Assembly: GCF_000971135.1 (NCBI RefSeq)
Contig: NZ_BBLW01000003.1
Span: 186,001-250,000, forward strand
DNA from: Demequina phytophila
GTDB taxonomy: Bacteria > Actinomycetota > Actinomycetes > Actinomycetales > Demequinaceae
Direction of reading: 5' to 3'
Length of the DNA stretch: 64,000 bases
Shown: positions 48,007 to 60,785 of the stretch, in pieces
Layout: every line of letters begins with the position of its first letter
Position numbering within the stretch: position 1 is the first letter of the stretch
The notes under the pieces: generated by a model
The model's database searches: none
Seen by the model: the letters and a program-made list of their open reading frames with translations, nothing else
What the model was told of the DNA's origin: nothing
Program-made: the position numbers and the translations under genes

Positions 48007-50466
48007 TCAGCCCGCCTGCCCGGGGTGCGCGCCCCAGATGCGGTCGAGGTAGTCGCGGATGGACCGGTCCGAGGAGAAGAAGCCGGAGCGGGCCACGTTG
48101 AGGACCGCGGAGCGGCTCCACGCCTCGGGGTCCGCGTAGGCCTCCTCGACGCGCGCCTGCGCGTCCATGTAGGCGCGGAAGTCCGCGAGGGCCATGAAGC
48201 GGTCGCGCTCCGTCAGGGACGAGAAGATCGACCCCGCCGCGCCGCCGCGGTCGCCGCCCGTGAACGCACCGGACACGATCATGTCGAGCGCGGCCTTGAG
48301 CTGCGGGTCCGCCTCGTAGTACGCGCCCGGGTCGTACCCCTTCGCCTGGAGCGCGGCCGCCTCCGGCTCGGTCATGCCGAACAGGAAGAAGTTGTCGTCG
48401 CCCACCAGCTGGCGGATCTCGACGTTCGCGCCGTCGTCCGTGCCGATGGTGAGGGCGCCGTTGAGCGCGAACTTCATGTTGCCCGTGCCGGACGCCTCCT
48501 TGCCGGCGAGCGAGATCTGCTCCGACAGGTCCGCGGCGGGGATGAGCCGTTCCGCGAGGGTGACGTTGTAGTTGGGCGGGAACACCACCTTGAGGCGGCC
48601 CTCGAGCGCCTTGTCCTCGTTGATGGTGCGGCCCACCGCGTTGATGAGCTCGATGGTCTCCTTGGCGCGCACGTAGCCGGGCGCCGCCTTCGCGCCGAAC
48701 ACGAAGGTCCTCGGCGTGACCGACTCGAGCGGCACGCGCCCCGAGGTGATGCCCTCGTACAGCGACACGATGTGGAGCAGCTTGAGCGACTGGCGCTTGT
48801 ACTCGTGGAGGCGCTTGACCATCGCGTCGACCATGGCGTCGCCGGCGAGCTCGAGGCCGTCGCGGGCCCACAGGGTCTCCGCGAACCGGGCCTTGTTGTG
48901 GCCCTTGACCTCGCGGAAGCGGCGGCGGAACTCCGGGTCCTCCGCGAGCGGCTCGAGGCCGCGGAGCTGCTCGAGGTCCGTCACCCAGCCGTCGCCGATC
49001 GCCTCGGTGATGAGACCCGACAGGCTCGGGTTGGCGAGCCGCACGAACCGGCGGGGCGTGACGCCGTTGGTGACGTTGGTGAACTTCTCCGGCCACAGCT
49101 CGGCGAAGTCGTGGAGGACCTTGTCCGCAAGCAGCTGCGAGTGCAGCTCCGCGACGCCGTTGACCTTCGAGCCGGCCACGGTCGCGAGGTGCGCCATGCG
49201 GATCGCCCGCTCGGGCTGCTCCGCCACGATCGACATGCGGCGCACGCGCAGCTCGTCCCCCGGGTACGCCTCGCGGACCTCCTCGAGGAACTCCTCGTTG
49301 ATCCGGTAGATGATCTCGAGGTGACGGGGCAGCAGGCGGCCCAGCAGGTCCACGGACCACACCTCGAGCGCCTCGGGCAGCAGCGTGTGGCACGTGTACG
49401 CGAACACCTTCTGCGTCACGGCCCATGCGGCGTCCCAGTCCCAGCCGCGCTCGTCGACCAGGAGCCGCATGAGCTCCGGCACCGCGATGACCGGGTGCGT
49501 GTCGTTGAGCTGGAAGATGATCCGCTCGGGCAGGCGCGTGAGGTCGAAGTCGTCGGGCAGGACGTTCTCGATGAAGTCGCGCAGCGAGCAGGCCACGAAG
49601 AAGTACTGCTGCTGCAGGCGCAGCTCCTTGCCCTGCGGCGTCGAGTCCTCGGGGTAGAGCACCTTGGAGATGTTCTCCGCGAACGTCTGCGCGCGGACCG
49701 CCTCCGCGTAGTCGCCCGCGTTGAAGATCTTGAGGTCGAACGCCTTGGTCGCCTCCGCGCTCCACAGGCGCAGCGTGTTGACGCGGCCGTTGAGGTAGCC
49801 GGGCACCATGTAGTTGTAGGGCACGCCGAGCACGGACCAGGCGGGCACCCAGGTGCGGTCGCCGTCCTCGTCCTCGACGTGGCCGCCGAAGCTGACCTCG
49901 ACGGCGTTCTCGGGGTGCGCGATCTCCCACGGTGAGCCCAGGCCCAGCCAGTTGTCGGGCTTCTCCACCTGCTTGCCGTCGACGAACGTCTGGCGGAAGA
50001 TCCCGTACTCGTAGCGGATGCCGTAGCCCACCGAGGTGACGTTGAGCGTCGCGAGCGAGTCGATGAAGCACGCCGCGAGGCGCCCCAGGCCACCGTTGCC
50101 CAGGCCGGGCTCGACCTCGAGGTCGCGCAGCTCGTCCAGGTCGATCCCGAGCTGGCTCAGCGACTGCGCCGCGATGTCCTCGAGCCCCGCGGCGAGCAGG
50201 TTGTTCTCCAGCTGCGGGCCCAGCAGGAACTCCGCGGACAGGTACGCGACGGACTTGTTCTGCTCGTTGAACTGCTGGCGCAGGTTCACCAGCCACCGCG
50301 CCGCCAGGTAGTGCCGCACGGTGCGGGCGAGCGCGAGGTACTTGTCGTTGGTCGAGGCGCGGTACAGGTCCACGCCCTGCCCGAAGTTGATCTCGTGGAG
50401 GAAGTGCCACGTGAAGGCCTCGACGGAGTGATCGGGGGCGGCCATGGGAGGCGGGAAGTCGTTCAC
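48007..50466 (-). CDS. glgP: Glycogen/starch/alpha-glucan phosphorylase
   Basis: PLP enzyme releasing glucose-1-phosphate from glycogen. 819 residues, the normal length: N-terminal TWHFLHEINFGQGVDLYRAS, GNGGLGRLAACFIDSLATL, QLNDTHPVIAVPELMRLLVDE, and the PLP-binding signature EASGTGNMKFALNGALTIGTDDGANVEI. GTG 50466 lies 7 nt after TACATT (50479-50474), a leaderless start; ATG 50445 has no ribosome site. A CGTTAACG palindrome (50482-50489) adjoins the -10 box. Its product is the substrate of the divergent rmlA. Confidence 0.95.
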   Translation of the reverse strand: MNDFPPPMAAPDHSVEAFTWHFLHEINFGQGVDLYRASTNDKYLALARTVRHYLAARWLVNLRQQFNEQNKSVAYLSAEFLLGPQLENNLLAAGLEDIAAQSLSQLGIDLDELRDLEVEPGLGNGGLGRLAACFIDSLATLNVTSVGYGIRYEYGIFRQTFVDGKQVEKPDNWLGLGSPWEIAHPENAVEVSFGGHVEDEDGDRTWVPAWSVLGVPYNYMVPGYLNGRVNTLRLWSAEATKAFDLKIFNAGDYAEAVRAQTFAENISKVLYPEDSTPQGKELRLQQQYFFVACSLRDFIENVLPDDFDLTRLPERIIFQLNDTHPVIAVPELMRLLVDERGWDWDAAWAVTQKVFAYTCHTLLPEALEVWSVDLLGRLLPRHLEIIYRINEEFLEEVREAYPGDELRVRRMSIVAEQPERAIRMAHLATVAGSKVNGVAELHSQLLADKVLHDFAELWPEKFTNVTNGVTPRRFVRLANPSLSGLITEAIGDGWVTDLEQLRGLEPLAEDPEFRRRFREVKGHNKARFAETLWARDGLELAGDAMVDAMVKRLHEYKRQSLKLLHIVSLYEGITSGRVPLESVTPRTFVFGAKAAPGYVRAKETIELINAVGRTINEDKALEGRLKVVFPPNYNVTLAERLIPAADLSEQISLAGKEASGTGNMKFALNGALTIGTDDGANVEIRQLVGDDNFFLFGMTEPEAAALQAKGYDPGAYYEADPQLKAALDMIVSGAFTGGDRGGAAGSIFSSLTERDRFMALADFRAYMDAQARVEEAYADPEAWSRSAVLNVARSGFFSSDRSIRDYLDRIWGAHPGQAG

Positions 50467-50473
50467 ACCCGCC

Positions 50474-50489
50474 AATGTAAGCGTTAACG
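50474..50489 (-). promoter_or_regulatory. glgP -10 box with adjoining CGTTAACG palindrome
   Basis: Minus strand TACATT (50479-50474), 7 nt from the GTG start. The 8-bp palindrome CGTTAACG at 50482-50489 sits in the spacer and could be a repressor site. Nearby, TTCGGGC-atcc-GCCCGAA (50525-50542) and an exact GGGACGATGC (50548-50557) lie between the divergent glgP and rmlA genes. Confidence 0.45.
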
Positions 50490-50618
50490 GTCCCGGGTGG
50501 CGGGCCCGTCGCACACATTTAACATTCGGGCATCCGCCCGAAACCCGGGGACGATGCCCGGGCCGGGTCGCGTACGGCCGGTGGCGCCGCACAGTCCCGG
50601 CACGGCAGACTGGCGCCC

Positions 50619-52510
<1,892 letters not shown>

Positions 52511-52522
52511 CGCCTCCCCGTC

Positions 52523-52630
52523 GACCGCTCTCCACACGGATTCTGCAACTTCACGTGTGCTGGTCGGGCGATGCGACGCGAGTGGCATCGCGGGAGCGCT
52601 CCCAGGCGGGTCGGCGTGTGGAGAGTGGTC
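52523..52630. repeat. Inverted-repeat element with 76-nt core between convergent rmlB and glycosyltransferase
   Basis: Arms GACCGCTCTCCACACG (52523-52538) and CGTGTGGAGAGTGGTC (52615-52630) pair at 15 of 16 positions across exactly 76 nt, the same core length as the element at 44365. Both arms share the inner CCACAC/GTGTGG. It may form a bidirectional terminator, or be a mobile-element remnant. Confidence 0.6.
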
Positions 52631-52655
52631 AGGGCCGGCCGGGCGGCGTCGCGCC

Positions 52656-53837
52656 TCAGCCCAGGATCCGGCGGAAAAGCTCGCGATAGCCCTCGCCCAC
52701 GGCCTCCACGGAGTACGCGCGGGACCGCATCCGCGCGGCCGCGCCCAGCGACGCGCGCAGCTCCTGATCCTCGGCGAGCACCTCGAGCGAGCGCGCCAGC
52801 GCGGCCGCGTCGCCCTCGGGCACCAGCACGCCGGAGCGACCCGCCTCGATCGCCTCGTTGAGGCCCGGCAGGTCGGACGCGATCACGGCGCAGCCCGCAC
52901 CCATCGCCTCGAGCATCGCGACCGGCAGACCGTCCTGGTCGCCCGTCGACGCGCGTCGCGAGGGGAACACCGCGATGCCCGCGCGGGACAGCACCTCGTC
53001 GAGCTCGACCCGGCTCAGCTGTCCCCGGAACGTCACGGGCAGCCCCTGGGCGAGCGCCTCGAGGCGCGCCCGCTCGGGCCCGTCGCCCACGATGGTGAGG
53101 TCCAGCCGCGCGCGCGACAGCCGCAGCGCCTCGAGCAGCACGTCGAAGCCCTTCTTCTCCACCAGGCGCCCTACCGCGAGCAGGTGCACGGGGTGCTTCC
53201 ACGTGGCGGGCTTGGACACCTGGCGGTCGTCGTGAGCGACCTGCACGAACCGCGCGCCCATGGGGATCACGTGCGTGGTCTCCGGGTCCGCCCCCAACGC
53301 CAGCACGCGCTCGCGCATGTCCGCGTTCATCACCGTGACCGCCGCGGCGGCGCGCACCACGCGTGACTTCGCCGCGCGCGCGGGACCGTTGTCGAGCGCG
53401 TACAGGTCGCCGCCGAGCGTGGTCACCACCGTCGGGACGCCCGCCATCGCGCGGCGCGCGATCATGCCCTGCGGGATGATCCAGAACGCGTGCATCGCAT
53501 CCGGCCGGAAGTCACGGATCTCGCGCCGCAGCGCGGTCGCGAGGCCGCCCAGGAGGAACGGCACCTGCGCCAGCCGCGACCGGCGCGCGCGCACGTTCTC
53601 GAGGATCGCGCCGTCCGCGAGGTCCTCCCACCGCGACGGGAAGTAGCGGTACCTCACCACCTCGACGGTCTCCGTGAGCCGCTCCCTCGCCGCGCCGCCG
53701 GGAACCGCGGGCGCGAGCACCCGAACCTCGAACTCCTCACCCAGCTCGCGCGCCAGATCCTCGACGAACGCCGGGGTCCCGTCGCCCGCCCGTGCCGGCA
53801 GCGTCGACGTCAGGACGAGCACGCGCGGCAGAGCCAT
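52656..53837 (-). CDS. GT4-family glycosyltransferase
   Basis: Retaining GT-B glycosyltransferase, probably for surface polysaccharide or glycolipid. 393 residues: N-domain VLVLTSTLPARAGDGTPAFVEDLARELGEEFEVRVLAP, HAFWIIPQGMIARRA. C-domain HLLAVGRLVEKKGFDVLLEALR, IVGDGPERARLEALA, and donor-site E-x7-E region PVAMLEAMGAGCAVIASDLPGLNEAI. Divergent, with 33 bp between, from an epimerase of the same pathway type. Confidence 0.9.
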   Translation of the reverse strand: MALPRVLVLTSTLPARAGDGTPAFVEDLARELGEEFEVRVLAPAVPGGAARERLTETVEVVRYRYFPSRWEDLADGAILENVRARRSRLAQVPFLLGGLATALRREIRDFRPDAMHAFWIIPQGMIARRAMAGVPTVVTTLGGDLYALDNGPARAAKSRVVRAAAAVTVMNADMRERVLALGADPETTHVIPMGARFVQVAHDDRQVSKPATWKHPVHLLAVGRLVEKKGFDVLLEALRLSRARLDLTIVGDGPERARLEALAQGLPVTFRGQLSRVELDEVLSRAGIAVFPSRRASTGDQDGLPVAMLEAMGAGCAVIASDLPGLNEAIEAGRSGVLVPEGDAAALARSLEVLAEDQELRASLGAAARMRSRAYSVEAVGEGYRELFRRILG

Positions 53838-53870
53838 AGGATGACATCCGATACCTGAAGGGGCTGGTGG

Positions 53871-54740
53871 GTGAGCACAGTGTATGACGCTGCGGTGGTC
53901 GGTTCCCGCGGCTTCCTCGGCTCCGCCATCGCCGCCGGGCTCGGCGCCCGCGGCCTCCGCATCACGGGGTTCACCAGGGATGATCCGGTCGTGGTGGACG
54001 ATGCCCTGGCCCCGCGCGCGGCCGACGTCCCCGTGATCGTGTGGGCGGCCGGGGGCATCACGCCGACCGTCGCGGCCGAGGACCCCGCCGCGGTCGAGGC
54101 CGAGCTCGACGCCTTCCGGACCTTCGCCCGAGCCGCGGCCGGGGCCCCCGCCGCGCCGCGCATCGTCCTGCTGTCCTCGGGCGGCGCGGTCTACGGCCCG
54201 CCGGCCCGGCCGCCCTACCGCGAGGCGGACGCGCCCGCCCCGCCCAACGCCTACGGCGCGTACAAGCTCGCGCAGGAGCGCATCCTCGCGGAGGCCGGGC
54301 TGCGGTCGACCGCGGTCCGCATCGCGAACGCGTACGGGCCCGGTCAGCGCGGCGCCCACGGCCAGGGCGTGCTCGCGATCTGGATGCGGGAGCTACGCGC
54401 CGGCGAGGCCGTCACGCTCCACGGGGACGGCGCCGTCGCGCGCGACTACGTCCACGCCGACGACGTGGTCGCCGCGGTCGCGCGGGTGATCGCGGCCGAT
54501 GAGCCGCCCGCCGTGGTCAACGTCGGCTCGGGCACGCCCACGTCGCTCGCCCAGCTGGTCGAGCTGCTCGGCGCCGCGGTGGGCCCGGACGCGATGCGCG
54601 TCGATCGTCTCCCCTCGCGCGGCGTCGACCCCGACTCGACATGGCTCGACGTGAGCCTCGCCCGCGAGACGCTCGGCTGGAAGCCGCGCGTGCCCCTGGC
54701 CGAGGGCATCTGCGACATGTGGAACCGGCAGGCGCGATGA
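53871..54740 (+). CDS. NAD(P)-dependent sugar epimerase/dehydratase
   Basis: Extended SDR acting on a nucleotide sugar. 289 residues: VVGSRGFLGSAIAAGL (variant GxxGxxG), LLSSGGAVYGPP, YGAYK catalytic motif (YxxxK), and RIANAYGPGQRGAHGQGVLAIWMREL. GTG 53871 is 7 nt from AAGGGG. It overlaps the next gene by 4 bp. Specific substrate (UDP-glucose, dTDP or GDP sugar) not resolvable. Confidence 0.88.
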   Translation: MSTVYDAAVVGSRGFLGSAIAAGLGARGLRITGFTRDDPVVVDDALAPRAADVPVIVWAAGGITPTVAAEDPAAVEAELDAFRTFARAAAGAPAAPRIVLLSSGGAVYGPPARPPYREADAPAPPNAYGAYKLAQERILAEAGLRSTAVRIANAYGPGQRGAHGQGVLAIWMRELRAGEAVTLHGDGAVARDYVHADDVVAAVARVIAADEPPAVVNVGSGTPTSLAQLVELLGAAVGPDAMRVDRLPSRGVDPDSTWLDVSLARETLGWKPRVPLAEGICDMWNRQAR

Positions 54741-55684
54741 AGCGGGCGCTGAGGTGGGGCTTCCTCGCGGTCGCGGTGGCGTTGCTCGCGTGGGCGGTCG
54801 CGTCCAGCTGGCCGGAGGTCTCCGCGGCGCTGCGGGACCTCACGTGGGGAGCGATCGCGGGCTCGCTGCTCGCGTGCGTGCTCGCGCTGGGAGTCAACGC
54901 GCTGTCCTGGCGCGCGGTGATGAGGGCGATCGGGCTCACCGCGACCGTGCCCGAGGCGCTGCGCGTGTTCCTCCTGTCGCAGGTGGGCAAGTACGTGCCC
55001 GGATCCGTGTGGCCCGTCCTCGCGCAGGCGGAGTTCGCGCGGGACCACGGCGTGAGCAGGCCGCGCGCGATGACGGGGTCGATCGTCGCGATGGTGGTGG
55101 GCGTGGTGACCGCCGGGGTGGTCGGATCCCTGGGGCTGCTGCTGTCGGTGCCGGGCGCGCTCGCCACCTACTGGTGGGTGCTGGTGGTCGCGGCCGCGTT
55201 GGCGGCCCTGCTGGTGCCGCCGGTGCTCGCGCGCGTGGTCGCGCTCGCGTTCCGTCTCACCCGACGCGACGAGGAGCCCGCCCGGATCGGGGGCCGCGCG
55301 TTGCTCGCCTCCGCGGCGTGGTCGACGCTCATGTGGCTGATCCTCGGCCTCCACGCCTGGCTCCTGCTGCGCGAGCTGGCGCCGGGCGCGGGCCTCCTGG
55401 TCGCGACCGGCGCGTTCGCGTTCGCGTGGCTGGTCGGATTCCTCGTGGTGATCGCACCCGCCGGGGTGGGCGCGCGGGAGGCCGCGCTGGTGCTCGCGCT
55501 CGGGCCCGTCGCGACCCCCGCGCAGGCGCTCAGCCTCGCGCTCGTGAGCCGCTTCCTCATGACCGCCGCGGACGCGATCGGCCTGGGGGCGGGGATCCTC
55601 ATCGGTGCGCGGCGTCCGGGCGGGGCACGTCCGGATCCCGCAGCAGCGCCTCGGGACCCTGGAGCAGCTCCTCCTCGGGGGTGA
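54737..55684 (+). CDS. UPF0104/lysylphosphatidylglycerol synthase TM-type membrane protein
   Basis: 315 residues, about eight transmembrane helices, related to the flippase half of MprF (family motifs WPEVSAALRDLTWGAIAGSLLACVLALGVNALSWRAVMRAIG, QVGKYVPGSVWPVLAQAEFARDHGVSRPRAM and APAGVGAREAALVLAL). It probably moves a glycolipid or polyprenyl-linked intermediate. Coupled to the epimerase (ATGA). Its last 86 bp overlap the 3' end of the convergent GT2 gene, leaving a Pro/Arg-rich tail that may be dispensable. Confidence 0.85.
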   Translation: MKRALRWGFLAVAVALLAWAVASSWPEVSAALRDLTWGAIAGSLLACVLALGVNALSWRAVMRAIGLTATVPEALRVFLLSQVGKYVPGSVWPVLAQAEFARDHGVSRPRAMTGSIVAMVVGVVTAGVVGSLGLLLSVPGALATYWWVLVVAAALAALLVPPVLARVVALAFRLTRRDEEPARIGGRALLASAAWSTLMWLILGLHAWLLLRELAPGAGLLVATGAFAFAWLVGFLVVIAPAGVGAREAALVLALGPVATPAQALSLALVSRFLMTAADAIGLGAGILIGARRPGGARPDPAAAPRDPGAAPPRG

Positions 55685-56642
55685 CCGCCGGCTCGATGCG
55701 GTGCACCGGGCCGTACTGCTGCTCCTTGAGACGTTCCAGCTGATCCTCCGCGAGCACGCGGTTGGTGCGCAGCAGGTCCGACAGCACCCCCAGCGCGATG
55801 GCGAGCAGCGCCGCGGAGACCAGCGCGCCGCCCAGGATGAGCGACTGGACGTGGTCTCCCGTGTCCCCGGTGAGGCGCAGCACCGCGAAGCGCACGAACG
55901 GGATCAGCCCGCCCACCCCGAACAGCGTCGCCAGCGCGGTGAACACGGCCCACGGGCGGAACATGATCGACGACCGCAGGATCGCCATTCCCGACTTCGC
56001 CATGTGCTCGAACATGTTGGAGAACAGGCGCGACTCGCGCGTCTTGGGGTTGGTGTCGATGGGCACCGAGGCGATCGCGAGGCGCTTGTTGCCCGCCTGG
56101 ATGATGGTCTCCATCGTGTAGCTGAACTGGGTGACGATGTTGAGCCGGTACAGCGCGAACCTCGAGTACGCGCGGAAGCCCGAGGCGGCGTCGGGCAGGT
56201 CCGTGCCCGCGGCCTTGTTCACCACCCACGACCCGAACCGCTGCATCGCCTTCTTGAACGGCGAGAAGTGCGCGATCGTGTGGGTCTGGCGGTCGCCGAT
56301 GACGATCTCGGCCTCGCCCGCCAGGATCGGCTGGACGAGGTCGCCGATCCGCTCCTGCGGGTACTGGTTGTCGCCGTCGGTGTTCACCACGATGTCCGCA
56401 CCCGACCGCAGGGCGTGATCCACGCCGTCGCGGAAGGACCGCGCGAGGCCCATGGTCCGCGCGTGACGGATCACGGTCGCCCCGTACGCCCGCGCGACCT
56501 CGGCCGTGCGATCGGTCGAGCCGTCGTCGATGACGAGCACCTCGACCTCGTCGACCCCGTCGATCGCGGCGGGGATGGACGCGAGGACGAGCGGCAGCGT
56601 CGTCTCCTCGTTGAGGCACGGGACCTGGATGACCACCTTCAC
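55599..56642 (-). CDS. GT2-family glycosyltransferase with C-terminal membrane segment
   Basis: Inverting GT-A transferase of the polyprenyl-phosphate sugar type. 347 residues: QVPCLNEETTLPLVLASIP, VLVIDDGSTDRTAEVARAYG, DxD-type NTDGDNQYPQERI, GFRAYSRFAL. Two transmembrane helices follow (about 240-262 and 275-300) and then a charged tail. It resembles DPM1/GtrB proteins that load sugars onto a lipid carrier, which fits the adjacent UPF0104 protein. GTG 56642 is 7 nt after TAGCCT (leaderless). The 3' end overlaps the neighbouring gene by 86 bp. Confidence 0.9.
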   Translation of the reverse strand: MKVVIQVPCLNEETTLPLVLASIPAAIDGVDEVEVLVIDDGSTDRTAEVARAYGATVIRHARTMGLARSFRDGVDHALRSGADIVVNTDGDNQYPQERIGDLVQPILAGEAEIVIGDRQTHTIAHFSPFKKAMQRFGSWVVNKAAGTDLPDAASGFRAYSRFALYRLNIVTQFSYTMETIIQAGNKRLAIASVPIDTNPKTRESRLFSNMFEHMAKSGMAILRSSIMFRPWAVFTALATLFGVGGLIPFVRFAVLRLTGDTGDHVQSLILGGALVSAALLAIALGVLSDLLRTNRVLAEDQLERLKEQQYGPVHRIEPAVTPEEELLQGPEALLRDPDVPRPDAAHR

Positions 56643-56758
56643 GCCCTCCAGGCTAGTGCGCGCTCGCGCGGTCCACGGTGCGCTCGCGGCCGCGTCGCGA
56701 CGCGTGGAGTGCGCCACACCCCGCCGAGGTACGCGGCACGATGCGCAAGAATGGGCCG

Positions 56759-59608
<2,850 letters not shown>

Positions 59609-59649
59609 GGCACGCCCGCGCGCACCGCCGCCCCCGCCTCCCGCATGGC

Positions 59650-59709
59650 TACGCTGTCGGCATGAGCCCGCTGACCTGCCGTCGCCACCCCGGGCTCGGC
59701 GGGCCATGA
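59650..59709 (+). promoter_or_regulatory. Leaderless promoter and 15-codon uORF ahead of the kinase
   Basis: TACGCT (59650-59655) is followed 6 nt later by ATG 59662, opening a 15-residue frame (MSPLTCRRHPGLGGP) that stops at TGA 59707-59709, overlapping the kinase ATG 59706 (ATGA). It predicts a leaderless mini-ORF translationally coupled to the kinase. Confidence 0.5.
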
Positions 59710-60785
59710 CACGTCAGGCCCTCCAGCCGCCGGTGCTGCCCGGGTACACGTACGTGCGCCCGCTCGGTCAGGGCGGGTTCGCCGACGTGTTCCTGTTCCA
59801 GCAGGACATGCCGAGGCGGCAGGTGGCGGTCAAGGTGCTGCACGCCAGGGTCGAGGCGTCCTCGGCACGCGCGCTCGGCGTCGAGGCGGACGTGATGGCC
59901 GCGCTCAGCGCGCACCCGTCGATCCTCACGGTGCACGAGGCCTCGGTGTCGGGCGACGGACGCCCGTTCATGGTGGTCGAGTACTGCCCCGGGTCGCTCG
60001 CGAACCGCTACCGCTCGGAGCGGATCCCCGTCGAGGACGTGCTGAGCGTCGGCGTGCAGATCGCATCCGCCGTCGAGGCGGCGCACCGCATCGGCATGCT
60101 GCACCGCGACATCAAGCCGTCGAACATCCTCGTGACGCAGTTCGGCCACCCCGTCCTGTCCGACTTCGGCGTGGCGACAGCGGTCATGGCGGGCGACGCC
60201 GACGACGTCGCGATGAGCCCCCCGTGGTCCGCCCCCGAGGTGATCGACCGCATGAGCTCGGGCACGGTCGCGTCCGACGTCTGGTCCCTCGCGGCGACCG
60301 TCTACACGCTGCTCGCGCAGCACAGCCCGTTCGACGACGCCGACAGGCGGCTCCCGCCCGAGCAGCTCAAGGCGCGGATCCTCAAGGCGCGCTACCGGCC
60401 CACGGGCCGCGACGACGTCCCGGCGTCCCTCGAGGCCGCGCTCGCGGGAGGCATGCGCCGCGATCCCGGCGACCGCTACCCCCACGCCCTCGCGCTGGGG
60501 CAGGCGCTCCAGGACGTCCAGCGTGAGCTGGGCCTGCCCGTCACGCCGCTCGAGGTGCCCACCGACGCGTGGGCCCAGGCCTCACGGGTGACGGTGGACG
60601 ATGCGCCGCGCGGCCCCGTGCGCTCGCACGTCCCGATCGCGGCGCGCCGCCGCGCCACCGCGACCGGCACGCTCGCGCGCCCGCCGCACGCGACGCCCCG
60701 CACGGTGGTCGCGTGGGCGCTCGGCGCCGCGGCCGCGGCGACGGTGACCACGCTGCTGATCGTCACGCTGTGGGGCGGCGGGTGA
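59706..60785 (+). CDS. Ser/Thr protein kinase with C-terminal membrane anchor
   Basis: 359 residues: kinase domain about 12-275 with P-loop GQGGFADVFLF, K43 in VAVKVL, HRDIKPSN (D135), DFGVATAV and SPPWSAPEVIDR. An Arg/Pro/Thr-rich linker and a C-terminal transmembrane helix (about 333-356, AWALGAAAAATVTTLLIVTLWGG) follow, with no extracellular sensor. It differs from PknA/PknB in activation loop and layout. Overlaps the giant Ig-like gene by 4 bp (GTGA), so the kinase and a large surface protein are made together. This pairing with an Ig-like protein, usually followed by MoxR/DUF58/transglutaminase genes, recurs in Actinobacteria. Confidence 0.93.
   Translation: MTRQALQPPVLPGYTYVRPLGQGGFADVFLFQQDMPRRQVAVKVLHARVEASSARALGVEADVMAALSAHPSILTVHEASVSGDGRPFMVVEYCPGSLANRYRSERIPVEDVLSVGVQIASAVEAAHRIGMLHRDIKPSNILVTQFGHPVLSDFGVATAVMAGDADDVAMSPPWSAPEVIDRMSSGTVASDVWSLAATVYTLLAQHSPFDDADRRLPPEQLKARILKARYRPTGRDDVPASLEAALAGGMRRDPGDRYPHALALGQALQDVQRELGLPVTPLEVPTDAWAQASRVTVDDAPRGPVRSHVPIAARRRATATGTLARPPHATPRTVVAWALGAAAAATVTTLLIVTLWGGG

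Noticed and set aside
56643-56758. Glycine riboswitch before gcvP
   Set aside because: The 116-bp divergent region has no recognisable tandem glycine aptamer, and the AAGAAT-N6-GTG arrangement implies a leaderless transcript.
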